Below, piece by piece: positions 42,390 through 53,145 of a stretch of 64,000 nt of DNA. Source of the DNA: Cycas panzhihuaensis (lineage: Eukaryota > Cycadophyta); contig CM041465.1 of NCBI GenBank assembly GCA_023213395.1, positions 138,763,741 through 138,827,740 on the forward strand. Reading direction: 5' to 3'. Position 1 is the stretch's first letter. The number at the start of each line of letters is the position of its first letter. The translations under genes were made by a program, and so were the position numbers. The notes under the pieces were generated by a model. That model was not told the origin of the DNA and searched no databases. It saw only the letters and a list, made by a program, of their open reading frames with translations.

Positions 42390-42837
42390 AAAGTAACAAA
42401 AAGAATTCTTAGATATCTAAAGGGACTGCTACTCTAAAACCCGTATATCCAAAAGGGAAAATAGATAAACTATTTGGATACTGTGACTCAGATTGGGCAG
42501 GAGATAAGAAAAAGCCGAAATCAACAAGTGGATATTGCTTCTTCCTTGGGACAACAGCAATTTCCTGGATATCTAAGATCTGAACCAGCAACAAAAGCAA
42601 TCCACAACACCCTTCTGTGACGATCAAAGTGCAATCAAGTTGACAAAGAACCCAACTTTACATGCTCGAACTAAACATATTGAAGTTCATCATAACTTCA
42701 TCAGAGAAAAAGTTCAAAACAAAGAAATTGACCTAGTCTACTGCTCATCAAATGAACAGATTGTAGATATATTAACAAAACATCTCAGCAAGGTCAGATT
42801 CATAGCTCTTAGAGACAAATTAGGACTAAAATGATGA
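42390..42837 (+). pseudogene. Copia J RNase H with internal deletion
   Basis: GYCDSDWAGDKKKPKSTSGY reads well, then TTAISWISKI is followed directly by sequence that in C lies about 80 bases further on. The block with STEAEY, which carries a catalytic Glu, is missing. CDDQSAIKLTKNPT-like sequence, HARTKHIEVHHNFIREKVQN and VDILTKHLSKVRFIAL close the domain. Confidence 0.82.
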
Positions 42838-42852
42838 AACATTAAGAGAGGG

Positions 42853-43051
42853 TGTTGGAACATAATGTTTCATCTAGGAATGTTATCTTGAGGTTTATGT
42901 TAAAAACCCCCTTTATGTATTTGTAGACAAGTGTCTGACATGTGGCACTCATTCCCATGTCGGTTACCATGTACAAGTTGTATATATATGTACACTATCT
43001 CTCATAATAGATCATTAGAGTTTCTGATATTAAATTCTCTTGATTCTATCA
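42853..43051 (+). repeat. 3' LTR of copia J
   Basis: 199 bp, TGTTGGAACA to TTGATTCTATCA, preceded by the purine tract ATTAAGAGAGGG. Confidence 0.88.
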
Positions 43052-43400
43052 GTATATTCCTGTAATATGCTAGAAAATATTTGTATCTTTTGACATTTCT
43101 AAAATATACTTGAAAGTACCTTTTCTTTAGCATTGAATCAAACTTCTCTTTCAAAATATTCCACGTTTTGTATGATCTACACATGGGTTCTTTAGCAATA
43201 TCACACACAGTGGTATATATCATCTTCCATAGTGCAATGAATCCAACGAAGTGCATTAGCATCCTTTTTCTAAAATTCTGGTGTTGGATCTATATATCCT
43301 TTGAAAACAAGATCCCACCACTTAAAAGAAATGAAAACAACTCGCAATTTTCTTGACCACTCTAAGTAATTCTCCTCAATTAATGCAACCAAACCCATCT
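43052..43400 (-). pseudogene. Element I gag, N-terminal part
   Basis: The minus-strand start, MGLVALIEENYLEWSRKLR, is near 43,399, then VVFISFKWWDLVFKGYIDP, a TAG, KKDANAL, and 43,002-43,262 with CDIAKEPMCRSYKTWNIL and KEKFDSMLKKR. This is the UBN2-type copia gag. It is cut by the 3' LTR of J at 43,051. Confidence 0.72.
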
Positions 43401-44109
43401 TTGCTAATGAATATCAACTACAGCAGGTGCAAAGATTAACCATGAACATGAGCAAGCAGATCACATGATACTCAATGTTTCATCCTTCATCTCTTGTCCT
43501 TTTATGAACTCATGCCTCCTGGTCCTTGAAAGGACTCGTACTACTTACATCACTGCTTTTGAGCAAAATTACTTTTGCAACATACTTTCCAGGGTTTAAA
43601 GATGACTTCCCCTAGGATCACAAATCAACAGAAAGAAAGAGAACTTGCTTGCTAAAGATGAACCTTCACCATTTTCTCATAGGACTCAAAATAATGCTTC
43701 AACTTTGAACTGAAATACTTTTATTAAGATGGCATCAAGTTACCTCAATTCATAGTTCACAGTGAAGTACTCTAAATCAAGATTCCAACAAATCAGACGA
43801 TTCGAAAAATAGGACTCCTAGTTGTGAAGATATCACAAAAACTATGCAATAACTTCTTTATGAATTAAAAAAACTAAATTATGTTGAGGTTTGGCCCCTT
43901 TGGCAAATTAGCCCTTGGTCATCAGGGCACTACATATGACTGACTACATATATGTTGGGGGCTAGCGGACTCTCAAACAAATTTCAATAACTTAATGTAA
44001 CAAAACATTTAAAAAAATAAACCCTATGTCCAAAAATTGATCTACATGGATTGGTCAACGAACATTGAATTTGATTACAGAATTGCAAAAAATGTTCATC
44101 AAAATCATT
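43401..44109. other. Element I leader, gag-proximal part
   Basis: There is no coding sequence. It holds a GGGGGCTAGCGGACTCTCAA patch near 43,955 that echoes a similar patch in LTR R near 36,545. Confidence 0.4.
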
Positions 44110-44440
44110 GTTCACAAGATCGAATCAGTGAAATATGCAATCCTTATGAGGTCCGATAAACAAAGAATCCTTCACTATCCATAATAGCAATTGATAAGTG
44201 TTTTTTTCATAATTGTGAGGACAAGCATAATCTCCATAGACATATTTTCCATTAACTAAAGATAGTAGGGTTAACAAAGGTAAGTCCTCCATTTGTGCGG
44301 ATAGATGATAATGATAGAAGAAAATATATGGCTCCGGCTTCCACAATATTCGACATCAGGCATGACTCAATCACATATCTCCCCACAAAGGTAGGGCATA
44401 ACATGCAGCTCGCACGATGATCAGATCTTGTCAAACCAAG
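44110..44440 (-). pseudogene. Harbinger-like (DDE_Tnp_4) transposase fragment in element I leader
   Basis: A minus-strand frame at 44,125-44,346 reads MEDLPLLTLLSLVNGKYVYG and then DYACPHNYEKNTYQLL. The YxYGDxAxP pattern fits the second catalytic Asp region of PIF/Harbinger transposases (usual form YGDxAYPL). The segment 44,347-44,440 continues in other frames. It is only about 80 residues, so the match is suggestive. It lies in the leader of a retroelement. Confidence 0.42.
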
Positions 44441-45086
44441 TGTTTCATCAAGTAGAATGAACCAAGGGCATCACCAACAAATGCAAATGAAACCTTCCAG
44501 CTCAGCACAAATGGCCTTTCATACCATAATCATGAACCAGTTGACACTCAAACAATGACTCACAATGGAATAGAGATGGTAATAAGTCCTTGGTCAATGA
44601 TGAATAAGAGAACAAAGTGCAAGCCCTGTATAATCCCAACAATATAACGATTGCATAGGTCTTTACAACTTACTTTGCAGTGAGAAAATCATGACTTATG
44701 AACTACAGTTGAGCGCTTCATGGACGTACAATTATACAATGAGTGGCTCTTCCACGACTATGAAATTTCAATGCAGCACTTCACGGTTAATCACAAACTT
44801 GATGATGTTACTCGCAAAGTAGGGGATAATAGACATGAGCAGGGTCTTCAAATGCAACTACAAACAAGATTACTTCATAAACTTGCGGGCTAGGGTTTCT
44901 GCTCATAGCAGGTGTGGTCAACAGGTTAGGGTTTCTACACAACACAATTTCCTCCTCACGGCTACTTGCACAATGGAACTTCTACATAACCACGAATACC
45001 AAAAAAAGGCTCTACAGAGCCACCACCTCCTCAAACAACACAATGTCACTGGCTCTGTCTCTTAGGATTAATCTTCTCTAGTAGCA
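44441..45086. other. Element I leader, LTR-proximal part
   Basis: Unrecognised sequence with no clear open frame. It contains two GCTAGGGTTTCT/GTTAGGGTTTCT words (44,890 and 44,926). The decayed primer-binding site is at its right end (45,076-45,086). Confidence 0.4.
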
Positions 45087-45382
45087 TGTAGGGACTTACA
45101 TGTTCTAACATAATATTAATCAGAATAATAAATGAACATCACAAAATATTATAGAAAAATACCTAGATCATAAATGGTATCAAATAATACCTCCATTGCA
45201 TTGACAGAACAAAATAATGATACAAAATGATCTCACATGATGTGAGAGTGGTTCAAATGCTAACATGATGATGCCTTTATATACTACAAACTTATATTTA
45301 TGAGGGACCCACCATTTTATGGTTTACTTGGTCAAATGTGCATTACCTAGTCAACTATGCATAATACATCATTATTCCAACA
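45087..45382 (-). repeat. 5' LTR of element I
   Basis: 296 bp, aligning to 36,841-37,155 with one fewer copy of the 20-bp unit. Its plus-strand start is TGTAGGGACT and its end is TTCCAACA. Confidence 0.85.
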
Positions 45383-45498
45383 GATGTGCTTGGATTTATT
45401 AGTTATTTGCTCTTCGCATTGATTATAGTTATTTTATTACATTGTTTCTCTCTATTATTTCTCTTCAAAATAAGTATAAAAATTAAGACAATTATTTT

Positions 45499-45580
45499 TT
45501 AAGAATTGCGGTCACACATTATAAATCACACAATGTTGGTCTCCTTAAAAAAATCAATGGTTGTGTAGTGCAATTCTTAA
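45499..45580. repeat. Imperfect inverted repeat, MITE-like
   Basis: The arms TTAAGAATTGCGGTCACACA (45,499-45,518) and TGTGTAGTGCAATTCTTAA (45,562-45,580) are near-complementary around a 43-base loop. It could be a tiny MITE with TTA/TAA flanks or a chance hairpin. Confidence 0.35.
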
Positions 45581-46101
45581 AGAGTTACAGATAAAAACCA
45601 ACATCTCCCATGTGGCTATGTCCATATGGAGAACCAATCCCTTAGCTATCTTGATTAAAAGAGCAAGATTGCAATTTCATTTTCATTTTGAATGTGAGCA
45701 TAAAATTAATGGCAAGAAGGACGATAGCAATTCGTTTTCATCTTCAATATGAGCTTTGAATGAATGACCAAAAGTATTTTCAAGTGCATAAAAGGCACTT
45801 CAATGTTCACAATGTTCCAACTTTTAGCATATAATAGTGTAGTTTGAGAGTTTCAAAGCTTGATGATCCAAAATGAAAGCAAATGGGCAAGCAAGTCAAA
45901 AAGAATTCTTCCTTTGATCGTGCAATTCCCTTAAGAGTCCATGCTACCTCATCTAATAACTGAAATCTAGAAGGGCACGCTGTCAATGGACATTGATTGT
46001 GGAAATACTTCATAGATATATTATATTCCATACAAACAAGAATCAAATAATGTATTTGTTGATGGAGAACAAACATGTTCGTAACCAAAAGCACCACCCC
46101 T

Positions 46102-46103
<2 letters not shown>

Positions 46104-46157
<54 letters not shown>
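46104..46157. repeat. Compound microsatellite (CT)n(AC)n
   Basis: An uninterrupted CT repeat to 46,140 followed directly by an AC repeat to 46,157. Confidence 0.95.
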
Positions 46158-46457
46158 TCCACTAGGCAATTGTGCATGAATGATATTAAGAAACAAGGGC
46201 ACACTTGTATGACGCTTCAATAATGAAAAACTGAAAACTTTGTTGACCATTTTGAAAGAGATGCTTGTTTGCATTGTAGCTTGGAAGTGTATGCATTACA
46301 GATCCAGTGCCAACACTCGTACATTTCATATACAAGTCCCATATGAGCAATCAATAAGTATAAGAAAAAGACTCAAATACAATAAGTGACAATGTAAAGC
46401 TAATATGACACATGGAATGGAAACACTTCTGCCAAGGGCAACACCACCATCAAACAA

Positions 46458-46977
46458 TGTAGCAGACCCAACAGAAAACACAGCAAATAGAAGCAATTTC
46501 CAGCAGATAACAACAATCTTTACAGCATAGCACAGTATTTCACAACAAATTTCACATATTTATAGCAGATGGAATATAGTTACAGCAATAAACTCTCATA
46601 AACAAGATTCAGCATAGATATATGTCATGCATACATTGATAACAACAATAAATAGTAATAGATTGATAGAAAATAGAACTTGATACAATATGCCCAACAA
46701 CAATCCTCTTCGAGGCGGGCACAATCCTCTAACAAGCACGAGGCCTTAATGGCATGAAGCCTTTTTACCAACAAGTAGAATTCTCCAAGACTGATTTATA
46801 AATGAGGGAGGCCACTCTATTTATAGCCTTCAAAAACAATCTCTTATTTTTCCCTCCAAAAACCAATTTCATAATAAAATAAAATAAATGATTCTTCTTT
46901 TAATTCTTCAAAAAACCGACTCCATCATAATAAATTCCCCTTATAAAACCAACTTCTTTTATTTTGGGAACACTACA
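46458..46977 (-). repeat. 3' LTR of gypsy K (left copy)
   Basis: 520 bp, plus-strand TGTAGCAGAC to AACACTACA. On the minus strand it has GGCTATAAATAGAGTGGCC near 46,806-46,824, a strong TATA box. Confidence 0.88.
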
Positions 46978-48025
46978 ATTCACCTCCCCTTAAAGTGATA
47001 CTTCACCCTTGAAGCATCGAGAATTACTTGTAGCTCGATCTAATTTTCCATCCATCAACTGCTAGATCCTGTATGTCATAAAGGTTTAGCTTGATCTTGC
47101 ATCTTTCGTGGAACTTTGCTGGCAAGCGTCTTGAATTCACCAATGTTTGTTTTTGGGACCAGGTACATGTTGTGTCTTGTTCTAAATTAGAAGGACCCTG
47201 GAACCCGTGAGGTATCTCAGATGTATCGTCCTGGTCTTGCCTTGCGTTTGCACATTTTGCTTTTAGATGGGATGGTTTTTCAAAAAAGAAGGGAAGGTTT
47301 CGTGAAAAGAATTGATCGTAAGGGTCATGGATTGATAATTGCTTATTGTGAAAAAGAAAAGAAGAGGCAAGATTATAAACTAAGATTAGGCATAGCTTTG
47401 AAAGCATAAGAAGAAAATTTTGGAATATGCCTTGGATGGAGCTGAGAATTTGTGAGGGTTTATCGAATCGCAATACTTCTTGGGAATGAAAAATGGACGA
47501 GGGATTTGTGATAGATGTTCTTTATGAAAAAAAGATTTTTAACACACTTTTAGATTTAGAAATAATATTTAGACAAAATAAAAGATTTAATGGGAATAAG
47601 CAACATTGGTAGTACAGAAATGAAGAGGATTGGAAAGGATGAGATGAGGTTCTGTAGAGCGTAAAATTAAGGGATGAAACTTGGTGAATGGATTGAGGTT
47701 GTAAAATACTCTATTAAGGATGGTTTATAAAGGGTGAAAGAGTACACAAGTAAAGGAATGAGCTAGGATTGCAAAGGGGAATTTGGATTTATCCTATGAA
47801 GAAACTAGTTAAGAGAGGACAAACAAAACTACCAAATGAAATATGCATGTGCAAAACAAGATTAAGAACCATGTCAAGTACATTGTGGGGTTTGCTTGAT
47901 TGCATGGACTCTTCCTCATGCTGCTTAGGTTCTTCGTAACATTGGACGGGTTCTTCTTGGTCATCTACATCTTGTTCACTCGTCTACTCAGTGTCTTCTT
48001 CTACATGTGCAAATTTCTCATTGCT
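46978..48025 (-). pseudogene. Gypsy K, 3' internal region
   Basis: The minus-strand frame 47,024-47,473 ends KFHERCKIKLNLYDIQDLAV near the LTR. It has no domain I recognise and may be the remains of a post-integrase region. The part at 47,500-48,025 is A/G-rich, with many stops. Confidence 0.4.
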
Positions 48026-48440
48026 TGATCTTTTGCACGGTATATACTTAGATCCCTTTTTGTCCTCACCTTCATCAAGAGTGGCCTCTTATCATTCCTC
48101 ATTTGTGGAATTGTCTTTGGGTTCCTGTTCGTGCACTTTTTAGATATGTTCATCTTGATTTCGATTCCATGGCTTACTCATTAACATCAATTTAAACCAT
48201 GCCCAATCATTGAATATTTTTGGTTTGTTAAACCACTTAATGAACCACTCCAGAGCTTTCCCTCACAAAGGAAGTTTCATATATACTCCATATTCTTCCA
48301 TGTCAATATCCCTTGTGAATTCATTTAGTGTTTCAACCATTTGTAGCCATTTGTTAATATCAGTGCCTTCATCATGATAAAAATGTTATGAGACCATTTT
48401 CCTATTTAACTAGAAGCTACAGCTTCAATGATAAAATTCT
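48026..48440 (-). pseudogene. Gypsy K gag (Retrotrans_gag-like) fragment
   Basis: The minus strand reads FYHDEGTDINKWLQMVETLN, then EFTRDIDMEEYGVYMKLPL, GKALEWFIKWFNKPKIFND and WAWFKLM. The 'F..G.D...WL..ve' start and 'L.GKALEWF' later fit gypsy capsid. A few stops interrupt it. Confidence 0.5.
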
Positions 48441-49733
48441 GTATCTTTTGTTGGTCTAAACTATCACATATGAATACTCGTAATGGCTATCTCTGAACTA
48501 GGAATCCAACGGTTCATACAACACTGCAATCCGGTATCTATAACTAGAGATATAGAAGAAAACATCCAGGTACCCTTCTTGAAAACCAAATTGGAAAAAA
48601 AAAAGTATTTCAAACCCTCTTTATCTTTTTTACTCAAGGTCATATCAAGTCACTGCATGCGTCCATCTACAACCCGTGGGAAGGCCTAACTCCAAGCATA
48701 TATCTAATTTAATTAAATTACCCAAAAAAAAAACTTAGGAAGATATACGAGTCCTGGTTATGGTGCCTGCATCGCACTTAACTGCGCCTGGATATCACAT
48801 CGTTTGTGGGGTTCGATTCACTGTTGTGGCACCTTTTCTCTTGCATGCGACCATTAGATAATGGGAAAGACCTGCTCTCTTGCAATGGCCTGTGAAAGCG
48901 TGAAGCGATCAATTTGCTAACACTACGTCAACTGGACATAATCGGGGGTTCCACAAAAATCTTTGTATAATTTTTCTGTTTGCCTTTTTTTCATTAGTCT
49001 GCGCGTAAGTTTTCTCCATTTAACTGTGTGAAGTCATTACGATAATACATTGTTTTTCGGTTGCACTGCACTTCAATGGTTGTATCCAAATTTACGTCTC
49101 TCAAGATCGGGCCACTCAAATTCACATTGATATGGATGAAAACGACTTACAGTTGTGCTGAGAGAAAAATGCTTATTGAGTGCACTTTCATCTTCTTATT
49201 AATCTCCTTGTGGTGAATTACCTACAGATACTTGTCTACACTCGCCCTTCATTCTATGAAGTGGAGAGAAAAGAAACAAATAGCCTCTTTTGCCTGACCC
49301 GTCTGCTCTAGATAATAGTTCTACGTGGACCTGCAATTAGACTTGAGAACCCGGATCTACCCTTCCCTGCAATTATGCATATGCCTCTGCACCTTGCATA
49401 TACATCATAATCCATGGCTTCACAAAAATTCTCAATGATGCTTAGTGGCGAACCTCGACGTCTAGCTTTTCTTTTTTTTTCTGGTGTACCTTTATCCAAT
49501 CTGCTCCGTTTGTGGTCTCAATCTTTAAAGCCTTTCAGGCAGACTATGGTTCTCAATATTTGCAAGGATCTCACGTTTCTCCCTTGATTGTGGCTTGATT
49601 TTGTTATCATTTTGCTCTTCCTTTAATCCACTTCGCTTGCCACCAACATTTTGGTAAGAGCTATTATAAGAATATAATAATCGATGGCAGCTACGAACTA
49701 TCCTTTCCAAGGAACAAACTGCTATGATACCAT
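48441..49733 (-). other. Gypsy K leader and gag N-terminal side
   Basis: Minus-strand open pieces at 49,308-49,499 and 49,525-49,710 are basic and hydrophilic (EKKRKARRRGSP; QSREKREILANIEN). They lie just inside the primer-binding site and may be the gag start. I do not recognise a domain. The rest has no long open frame. Confidence 0.4.
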
Positions 49734-50240
49734 TGTAGCGGACCTAGTTGGAAAACACAACAAATAGAAGCAATTTCCAGCACATAACAACAATATTCAC
49801 AGCATATCATAGTATTTCACAACGAATTTCATATATTTACAACAGATGGAAAATAATTACAGCAATAAACTCTCATAAACAAGATTCATCAAAGATACAT
49901 GTCATGCATACATTGACAACAACAATAAATAATAATAGATTGACAGAAAATAGAACTTGATGCAAGATGTCCAGCAACAACCCTCTTCGAAGCAACGCAG
50001 TCCTCCAATAGGCACGAAGCCATTTTACCAATATGCAAAATTCTCCAAGACTGATTTACAAATGAGATAGGCTACTCTATTTATAGCCTTTAAAACCAAT
50101 CTCTTATTTTTCCCTCTAAAAGTCGATTTCATAATAAAATAAAATAAATGATTCTTCTTTTAATTCTTCAAAAAACCAACTTCATCATAATAAATTCCCC
50201 TTATAAAACCGATTTCTTCTTTTATTTTGGGAATGCTACA
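49734..50240 (-). repeat. 5' LTR of gypsy K (right copy)
   Basis: 507 bp, plus-strand TGTAGCGGAC to AATGCTACA. It aligns to 46,458-46,977 with about 10% difference and a few small gaps. Confidence 0.88.
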
Positions 50241-50640
50241 GACAACTTGCATCCATATTTCCCTCAGCTATGTTGGATCAATCCACACCCCTCTTTGTCA
50301 AATTCCACCTTGCACAATATCCCACTCCAATAGAGGAAGCACCAGCTAGTACTAATGTGTAAATAATGTCAAGGAATCCTTTTCTAACACAGTGCTCTTT
50401 TTCATAGCATCCTTGGACATGGCCCTTTTTCATACCAGATCTCAAGAGTCTAGTTCTTTTCTCACACTGTCCTTTATCCATTAGAATGTGATATTTTTTC
50501 ATGGTAGCCATTGATCCATAATGAACATGGTCCCTTTTCATACTTATCCACGACAATATAAGCATAGTCTTTTTTCATGCCAGCATGATTACCTTTCCAA
50601 AGACTCGATCTTTTTCATACTAACCTCAAAAAGCTCAATT
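50241..50640. repeat. Degenerate tandem repeat with CTTTTTCATRCC unit starts
   Basis: From about 50,394 to 50,625, seven units of 32-41 bp each begin with a CYTTTTTCATRC-like word and are otherwise poorly conserved. On the minus strand this gives recurring MKK/MKR in translation (50,278-50,565), which I treat as a by-product. The part before 50,394 is unrecognised. Confidence 0.5.
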
Positions 50641-50980
50641 CCTTTACGACCATCATTATTGTAATTAATAGAAACGATGAGGCGTATCAGATTATTGAGG
50701 GGATATACAATTTCCCACCACGCCAAGCTAAACATATATTATTCAACACTAGAGATTAAACATATATTATTCAACGCGAGAGATAGAAAGTTCTCACATA
50801 AAAACAAACTTATTTAACCATAAGTTGCTTGCATAGATTGTAGCGTAAGTCTCAAAACATTGTAACTCGGGAATATCAGTCGATTGCATATATTGCATAT
50901 ATTAAATCTGCACATACTAATCGTTGCGATCATTTGAAGAATTGAAAACCACTATTTGTATAGATAAAGAAAAAACAATG

Positions 50981-51042
<62 letters not shown>

Positions 51043-52260
51043 CGTCATTTGCTTAATGGAATATCTATAATCTAGACACGTATACAATAATAACCGTTGG
51101 ATTCTTGTTCATTGTGAGCAATTCCATCAGCAGGGGTATTCACATGCAATACGCAATACACAAGAATAATAATTTTTGCCAAAATTCATCATCCATAACA
51201 TTGTCAGTCTTCTGCCATCATTTCTACGACTGTCCGTTAGGCTGCCCTTTCAATCTTTTCATCTGTTGTTCTTCCCTTAACGCTATCCACCAACGTAACA
51301 AATGTTCAATCGTCATCGCTGCAGTATATAGATATAAATTCATCCGAAAATAAATCTTTTTGCATTCATACCATTTTTGTGGCAACATTCAATATATAAT
51401 TATTTATATATATTTATGTTGTGTGTTTACCAGCATACATACGACTTTCACCTTCATATAGTCATAAATATATTCGCCTTTGAGCAATATATATATAAAC
51501 AACTTACGTATATCAAATATCTAGTTGTTAATTATATATATTAAACATTACACACGTTTATACACATTAATTAATATCTTTTGTGATATTATAGCTCAAT
51601 TGTGTTATCACATTTATCTTGGCAACAAACAATATCAATTGGTGCAAGATTTGTTTATTGCATCACCATATTTTCATTTTATTACATCACCATATTCTCA
51701 CATTTCAATAAGAGGGTAGTTACCATTGGTATAAGGCAATATTATATATATTATACATATGTTAATATAAGTTATTATTTTAATATTACAAGTTCATTTG
51801 GTATACCAGTACATGGCAGGTATCTATTCAAATTATTTGTTCAAAATTGGTATATCATCGACAACACGTATATATATCAGGTGATATATATTTATAAAAG
51901 ACCTTATCCTTCCATTGTCTTATTATACCAATTTTTAGCTTCACATTGAGTTATACATTATCAACCTCTTAAACATGTAAATCGACGAATTATTATAGTC
52001 TATACCAATATTATATTCAATAGCATATATACACTCATTTATCACTCCATCGATAGAAAGCAACATTATGTCCAATTGTTGTATATATATCTAAATATAT
52101 TGCACTAATTAGAGGTTTTAACTACTCTTCATATCAGTTGTTATCTGTGTCTAAATTGCAGCCTCTGTTACTTCCTACAACATCCACACAATATATCATC
52201 AAAAACAATGGAAACATTACTTTTAAAACGTTACCATGGAATATTTTCTATCAAAATACC
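50641..52260. other. AT-rich tract with (TA)n
   Basis: Very AT-rich sequence with TATATA-type words throughout. The simple repeat at 50,981-51,039 is almost pure TA. CATATATTATTCAACRC(T/G)AGAGAT occurs twice near 50,732 and 50,762. Open frames such as 51,602-51,949 are AT-driven, with no family signal. Confidence 0.5.
50981..51039. repeat. (TA)n microsatellite
   Basis: 59 bases of TA with one interruption (TACATA). Confidence 0.95.
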
Positions 52261-52280
52261 TAAAAGAATAGGACCATCTA

Positions 52281-52622
52281 AGTCCGGCACATAGACAAGA
52301 TATGTCAAAAGTCGAATACATCAAACTACATTTCCTTTGTATGCCAGATTGGAAGATTAAGAGAAATTTTGGCATTTCACAGTTCTATGGGTCAAAAGAA
52401 TGCGCTCACAAATGGTTGCAAGAACTAGAAGACTTTTTCCTACGTCAAAACATTATAAACAATGAAGAGAAAATATTATATGTTGCATTACATATGTATA
52501 AAATGGCATTCAATTGGTGGTGAAATTGGTCGCAAGCACAAGAAAACGAGAACCATAAAACTATAACTTGGGAAGAATTTTCAATAGCATTTAAAAACCA
52601 ATTTAAAGAAGATGACACCATA
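52281..52622 (+). pseudogene. Gypsy L gag fragment
   Basis: The translation reads VEYIKLHFLCMPDWKIKRNF, ISQFYGSKECAHKWLQELED, FFLRQNIINNEEKILYVALH, then MYKMAFNWW, TGA (a Trp-side stop), and TITWEEFSIAFKNQFKEDD. This is Retrotrans_gag: 'F.G...A..WL..LE.FF', 'A..WW', 'TWEEF...F'. It is cut at 52,622 by a solo LTR of the D family. Confidence 0.75.
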
Positions 52623-53145
52623 TGTTGACAATGGGCATTAGGCCACATTGATCCCAAGATCATAAATATAATCACAATACAATAAATGCATGAAAGCATG
52701 AGAGCATAAAAGCATAAACTGAAATATAGGAGCAAGAGAAAATGATACCCAATATGTGGAGTTGGAATTGGTCCAACCTCCCAGCATAACAATACAACTC
52801 CAAGTCTCCATATGAGACAATGAGAAGAGGTCTCACTATATAGAGTGAAAGGAGAGAGATGTTTGACAAGTGTCAAACATCCAAGATACATCACATGGAT
52901 CATGAGCAAAAGTGCTTGGATCCTCAGATGTTTGACAAGTGTCAAACATCCAAGATACATCACTGGATTATTCAAACAAGTGCATGAGGGTCCATTGACC
53001 TTTTTGTGACAACGTTGAGTCACTAGAAAGAATGTGGGTGTGCACTTTATCACTTAAGTGATAAGTCACCCCTAAAGTATAAAGTGCATATATTACATGA
53101 AAAATAAATGTACATTCACTTAACATTTAAACATAAGGTTTAACA
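52623..53145 (-). mobile_element. Solo LTR related to the copia D family
   Basis: 523 bp; the minus strand starts TGTTAAACCTTATG like the D LTR and ends GCCCATTGTCAACA. It keeps the palindrome core TTATCACTTAAGTGATAA (53,047-53,064). It has a second palindrome GATGTTTGACA/TGTCAAACATC in two copies (52,858-52,881 and 52,927-52,950), each part of a 37-bp direct repeat. No internal region or partner LTR is adjacent. The flanks ccata and tgtta do not match, so the two ends may come from different insertions. Confidence 0.82.

Larger units (their letters stand above)
37929..43051 (+). mobile_element. Copia element J (complete LTR to LTR)
   Basis: A 5.1-kb copia of the C family, inserted in the gag of element I. 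LTRs are 37,929-38,132 and 42,853-43,051, with about 9 differences in 190 aligned bases, so it is younger than C. The LTR start at the left is altered (TGTATGAACA against TGTTGGAACA). Right flank gtata and left gtat may be the target duplication. The whole gag-pol order is present with about ten stops or frameshifts. RNase H has lost a block including STEAEY. Confidence 0.88.
36841..45382 (-). mobile_element. Copia-type element I, gag-only, split by copia J
   Basis: LTRs lie at 36,841-37,155 (3') and 45,087-45,382 (5'), with near-matching target copies (aatgt/gatgt). The minus-strand purine tract GCATTAAGGGAGGG at the left LTR and a decayed primer-binding site (TGCTACTAGAG) at the right LTR fix the orientation. 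Without J it is about 3.4 kb. Its only retroelement gene is a gag fragment; no protease, integrase or RT is found. The 1.7-kb leader holds a Harbinger-like fragment. It is probably non-autonomous. Confidence 0.8.
45383..46457. other. Intergenic or intronic stretch between I and K
   Basis: The first part probably continues LTR R. It holds an inverted repeat (45,499-45,580) and a microsatellite (46,104-46,157). A minus-strand open frame across 45,807-46,274 exists only because the repeat has no stops and is not counted as a gene. Confidence 0.45.
46458..50240 (-). mobile_element. Gypsy-type element K, gag-only, minus strand
   Basis: LTRs are 46,458-46,977 and 49,734-50,240, with flanks aacaa and gacaa (4 of 5). 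The minus-strand primer-binding site TGGTATCATAGC (49,721-49,732) and purine tract AAGGGGAGGTGAA (46,978-46,992) are in the right places. The interior is only 2.76 kb. It has a gag-like region, and I find no protease, RT or integrase, so K is non-autonomous or internally deleted. Confidence 0.8.

Noticed and set aside
45807-46274. A 155-codon minus-strand open frame
   Set aside because: It runs through the (CT)n(AC)n microsatellite, which cannot contain stops. The flanking parts resemble no family.
51602-51949. Open frame of 115 codons in the AT-rich tract
   Set aside because: Tyr/Ile/Phe-rich product of low-complexity AT sequence with no domain.
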